DNA of 60,000 nt from Owenia fusiformis. Lineage: Eukaryota > Annelida > Polychaeta > Sabellida > Oweniidae. The stretch lies in contig CAIIXF020000009.1 of the NCBI GenBank assembly GCA_903813345.2, positions 32,092,740 to 32,152,739 of the forward strand. The letters run 5' to 3'. The notes beneath the pieces were generated by a model. It saw only the letters and a program-made list of their open reading frames with translations. It did no database searches and had not been told where the DNA came from. Numbering within the stretch: the first letter of the stretch is position 1; each line of letters opens with the position of its first letter. Below are positions 56,401-60,000 of the stretch, piece after piece. Made by a program: the position numbers and the translations under genes.

Positions 56401-59400
56401 TACATCGTGTATACAGTACTTTACTATTAAAAGTTAATGAAATTTTGAATGAATCATTGGTGAATAACTCCTATGAGAACACCATATTGATTTGTGGTTA
56501 AATGTAAATGATTCCCAAAAATTAACCAACATGTCATCGTATTTTTTAGGTATCTGTGGAAGGGAATATAGGATGTGGTAAATCAACGTGTCTGAAATAC
56601 TTTCAGAATTCACCAAATGTTGAGGTAAATGTGGAATCTCTCTTAGAATATTTCATAGACTATTCTGACAATGGTGCTGCATAATGCGTAGCAGGGCTTT
56701 CATGAGAATTTCTCACAACAGGCTAAATGAATGAAAACAGGCAAAATTAATAATGCAAATTTTTATGCAGATGGAATATCCATTTTGAGACATTGCTCCA
56801 TTAGAAACGTTGATTTCCGACCAGACTCCAGAATTTCTGTACAAATTGAAATGTTACTCTTTTTTGATAGATGTTCAATAATTTTTTCACTAAAATACAT
56901 GTACAGAAGGACTTTTCTGAACCACAATATTGACATAGTTTAAGCAGTTAAAATGACTCCATGTATACTTTTCAATGTACTTTAGCAATATTGACTTACT
57001 TGTCTTTGATCAAACGGACCTCATTGGAACTAATTAATTATCAAAAATATTCTCTGAGCTGACAAATTTCTATGTCAAGCCTTTATAAATGCCATTTGAC
57101 AAAGATACTGGTATTCATATAATAATAATATCATGGACTTGATTCTGTTTTGTATATGAGTTATTTTTCTCACTTCAGTTTTACACAAAATTTTTTTTTA
57201 AGTATTCAATTGATTGTGTGAGGGATATGTTTCCAGTGTTTCTAGTTCCTTTTTATTGTACTTTTTAAAGAAGTGCTTTATTGTTGTTGACACGTGCAGG
57301 TGGGCAGGCCTTCACCTCATAAAAAATCTTGTCATCAAAATTCCAGAGAAATCATTTAATTCAATCAAATTTCACAAATGCAAAAGCAGACTAGTGCCAA
57401 AAATTGCTTAGGTTTTGGGTGTGATGGATAAATAAAATGGCTGTCAGTTTGCTTTTCAAAGTCTCTAGCATAGCCAGGATGAGGCAGATGTGGCTTCCCT
57501 CATCGCTTTTTTAACATCATTTGAGAAATATTCCTCTTGCAATGAGTTGTGAATTAATAGTAGTAGTTTTATTGATTTTTAATCTTAAATCATCAATTTT
57601 TGATGAATTGTTAACAATCTCATTATGCAAGGGTTATCAACTTATCATTGTGTTCATCTATTCCGAGTGATGTGTGTATTGTTTCTTTTTATTATGTATG
57701 TTACATTTGTAGTATGATCCTTTTTCAATATTCTCCGCATAGGAGCAAGGAAATACTTGTTCAAATGTATTTTCAATCATTTATTGATGATTTCAGGCTC
57801 TAAGGGAACCACTACATCTGTGGTGTAATGTTAGGGGACATAATGCATTGGTAAGTTAGCAGATCCCAACAACTGGGATTTTCATTCTAATTAGTGCTAA
57901 GCGTATAAAGTTACTCGAGATCTGAAACTTACTTTAAATTAAATAGAATTACCATACCTGTCATATGTGAAAATATGTTTGTCGTTAGTTGCTGGTGAGT
58001 GTACTGTACCAAATCCTAAATGAAAATGACTCGCCATATATAGTACATCTACAACTGAAATAAACTGTTTATTTTAGGAACTTCTTTACCAAGACCCCAA
58101 AAGATGGAGCTTTTCATTCAACACATACGTGCAGCTCACCAGACTCAATATGCATGAACATAAAACGGTAAGATGCTGCAGATAAATAGAATTCAACAAT
58201 CGTCACAAATGGTACATTTACAACAAAATAATGAACTGCATTTCTATAATCCATGTATGAATATTTTATTCTATTTTCGGTGAGGTGTGTCCGATTCAAG
58301 CTAATCCAAACACTGTATTTTATATACTGTAGATTGGGTTAATTTGGCACCCGCTTTAATTTGGCGAATTTGGCGAAAGAAGTTGAAATATTCGCCAATA
58401 TAAATCTTCGCCAAAATTTAGAATGAATCCCCGGGAATTATCTAGGGTATTTCAACCAGTGTATTTAGGTGTCACTTCCGGTTTAGTTTTTTTCCAAAAA
58501 TATGAAAAAATGCCTCTCATAAATTGGCTCAGAACTGGTCAGTCACTCATTAATACTCAGGGAAAAACTAGAAAGGAAAAGCGCTGTATAGTAGCAGCAT
58601 CGATCAAGGTCCAAAATGTGAAGGATCATCTCACAAAAATGTTCAAACGTGGTGAATTTCGCCAGTGGTCCTCAAAAGAAAAAATGAACATAGCCAAACA
58701 TGCCCATTTACATGGTAATTCGCAAACAGCGCTTAACTTTAAACATTGCATTAACACTTTTTTTGCATATCTGCCAAATTAAATAGCCGCCAATATGCCA
58801 AATATGGCAAAATCACCAAATTAAGTAGCGCCAAATTAACCCAATCTACAGTAACTGCAGTGCATTATATCACCAGTCACACTATCCAAGGTCACACCAC
58901 ATGTTGTCAAGGTAACAACTTGACTTTGCATATCGAAATTGATCCTTTGCCAACTTGACCCTTGCAAAAGGTTTCATTGAAACTAGTGATAACTTTAGTG
59001 ATCCTGTATCTTTTACGTGACATGGAAGAGAATATCTTGCCATATGTGAAAAGAATTTTAGCCCAAGACTCAATGCATATGACCGTTCCTTTCAGGCATT
59101 GTTTCCTAAAATTAACACTCGATGCTGTGCAACACCTTCAAGGAATGGTCATTCTACATTGCACTGCACTGAGTTTAGAGCTTAAATCCTTAATTCATTA
59201 CTTGCTATTATATACCTATCCTGATAGTGGTTTTACCAGAGTACATGTATATTGATCTGAAGGGACCTGTCATTTTGATTGTATCTTGAATCCTCTTATT
59301 CCATGTTCTTCCAGGAAAAGCCAGTAAAGATGTTGGAGAGATCCTTATACAGCACCAGATATTGTTTTGTGGAGAATGATATGAGAAGGTGAGTCGTGCA

Positions 59401-59907
59401 TGATAATCAGAAATCGGTACATTCATTGGTGAGCTGAAATTTTAAATGACAAGGAAAACCTCTGAACATAATCCTTGTCATGACTGATATTGATGACAGG
59501 TTATTCCAGCTGATTAGCTATTTCTATTCATGAAATCCTCAGAATTTAGCATTTTCATTTATTGGACTTGGGATTGCACTGTGCTCCATTGGCTTTCTAT
59601 ACATGTATGTATTATTCATCAAAATTACCCAATCACCTGACCTGGGCAGTGATTCCAATATACCCTAAAAGCCATGCAAGAGTCATGGACTATTATGTAA
59701 TTATGAAACTCCAGATTGCCAATCTTTATCTTGTATGATGGGCAATGGGCAATAGTTGTTATTTCAATCAATCATGTTCAGCCTTTTTGTAATGTTACCT
59801 TTTATGCTGTGTTTACAGTGGGATTCTGAGCCCTCTAGAAGGTGCTGTGTTGAGTGAGTGGTTTGATTTCACCATAGCAAACAGGGACTGTCATGTTGAC
59901 CTCATAG
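53427..59907 (+). CDS. TK2: TK2-type deoxynucleoside kinase, seven exons seen, 3' end beyond the window
   Basis: Exons 53427-53466, 55866-55939, 56550-56624, 57797-57850, 58078-58167, 59315-59388, 59819-59907, all in frame with GT-AG introns; 165 residues, then a donor and the window end. The family phosphorylates thymidine and deoxycytidine (or all four deoxynucleosides) for DNA precursor supply. P-loop VSVEGNIGCGKST (residues 39-51), LREP (65-68) at the base-binding catalytic glutamate, WCNVRGHNALELLYQDPKRW (TK2: [20 protein letters not shown]), NTYVQLTRL, LERSLYSTRYCFVEN and VLSEWFDF are all diagnostic. The C-terminal lid and LID arginines lie outside. The N-terminus (MLRLISTEDSDSS) is acidic, unlike a mitochondrial presequence, so the product may be cytosolic or nuclear like insect dNK. 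Confidence 0.92.
54001..54070 (+). repeat. tRNA-derived SINE head
   Basis: An A-box-like TCGTGGTTAGCGAG (54011-54024) forming a D-arm-like CTCG/CGAG stem and a B box GTTCGAATCC (54051-54060), 40 bases apart, followed by CGGCAGGACT. The anticodon arm does not fold and the acceptor stem does not pair, so this is a tRNA-like SINE head and not a tRNA gene. Confidence 0.6.
54451..54916. mobile_element. Harbinger-like MITE, copy 3 (reverse orientation)
   Basis: Reverse complement of copies 1 and 2. TAA at 54448-54450 and 54917-54919. It splits another repeat: CTTCCATCAAAAATTGTGC before and GCTTCAAATAAAAAAC after are contiguous (as CATCAAAATTGTCCTACAAG then CTTCAATT) in the related stretch at 54178-54215. 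Confidence 0.8.
55394..55751. repeat. Near-perfect palindrome of about 358 bp in TK2 intron 1
   Basis: The left arm starts GGGAAATTTTCTGCATTCC and the right arm ends GGAATGCAGAAAATTTCCC; in between CTCAATTGAGTCACATG, GTTATTTTTCAAAC, CACTCCTTCCC, TTTTGCACAAA and GAAAATTCAGTGAAAAAAA all have mirror copies in order. The centre lies near 55570. It is a long fold-back element or a recent inverted duplication. The 96-residue open frame inside is incidental. Confidence 0.85.
58327..58851. mobile_element. 525-bp TIR element with partial ORF, TK2 intron 5
   Basis: CTGTAGATTGGGTTAATTTG at the left and CAAATTAACCCAATCTACAG at the right are perfect inverted repeats flanked by TA (58325-58326, 58852-58853). 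An open plus-strand frame at 58423-58782 (119 residues) includes EFRQWSSKEKMNIAKHAHLH and GNSQTALNFK, resembling the helix-turn-helix of pogo-like or related transposases (a -Y/HA-x3-G-x3-A-x3-F pattern). The frame has no catalytic DDE part, so the element is internally deleted. Confidence 0.75.
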
Positions 59908-60000
59908 GTATGTATGGAACAAAAATTGATCAGTTCTCATTTATGTCTCCTGTATGCAACAAAGTTCTGTTGGTGTAGAGAGCTTTCGATATGAGTTTTC

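Overview
The window is animal nuclear DNA. It is AT-rich, its genes are split by GT-AG introns, and between and inside the genes lies a dense layer of transposon remnants, fold-back elements and minisatellites. No bacterial, organellar or rRNA feature is visible. The protein repertoire (core-1 O-glycan galactosyltransferase, GPI-anchor synthesis subunit, mitoribosomal protein S34, deoxynucleoside kinase) is metazoan. The repeat style (many short inverted-repeat elements, GGAC-type microsatellites, Penelope-like and LINE tails) resembles marine invertebrates. A bivalve or another lophotrochozoan is my best guess, held with low confidence; species cannot be read from this sequence alone.

Layout. 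1-11 kb is gene-poor: a 413-bp tandem array next to a Penelope-like fragment on the minus strand, an inverted pair of dispersed repeats, a cluster of three histone-type mRNA 3' stem-loops without a histone gene, and a LINE tail running into a fold-back element. 11.06-16.93 kb (+) is a nine-exon FAD-linked oxidase. It converges on PIGQ (minus, four exons found, 25.49-17.26 kb), whose C-terminal half is not found. A 5.7-kb PIGQ intron holds an intact single-exon 2H phosphoesterase gene on the opposite strand, a 32-bp satellite array and dispersed repeats. 25.7-33 kb is a nest of transposons inside transposons. 33.4-34.5 kb (minus) is a single-exon type II membrane protein resembling a Golgi glycosyltransferase. 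35-42 kb is repeats, including three informative nested insertions. MRPS34 (+, two exons) lies at 42.77-44.86 kb, with NRF-1-like and YY1-like sites just upstream. C1GALT1 (minus, four exons) lies at 50.86-47.93 kb. A TK2-type deoxynucleoside kinase (+, seven exons seen, cut off by the window end) starts at 53.43 kb, head-to-head with C1GALT1.

The genes do not form one pathway. Two act in the secretory pathway (PIGQ in the ER, C1GALT1 in the Golgi), the type II protein probably does too, and two serve mitochondria or nucleotide supply (MRPS34, TK2-like). The most unusual signals are: an exon end plus its 5' splice site multiplied about ten times into a minisatellite inside the oxidase intron; the orphan histone-type stem-loops; Harbinger-like elements with matching TTA target duplications, one carrying a TA-flanked mariner-like insert with its empty site preserved elsewhere in the window; a cluster of short palindromes at both ends of a 1.5-kb block in the TK2 intron; and the apparent loss of the PIGQ C-terminal exons.
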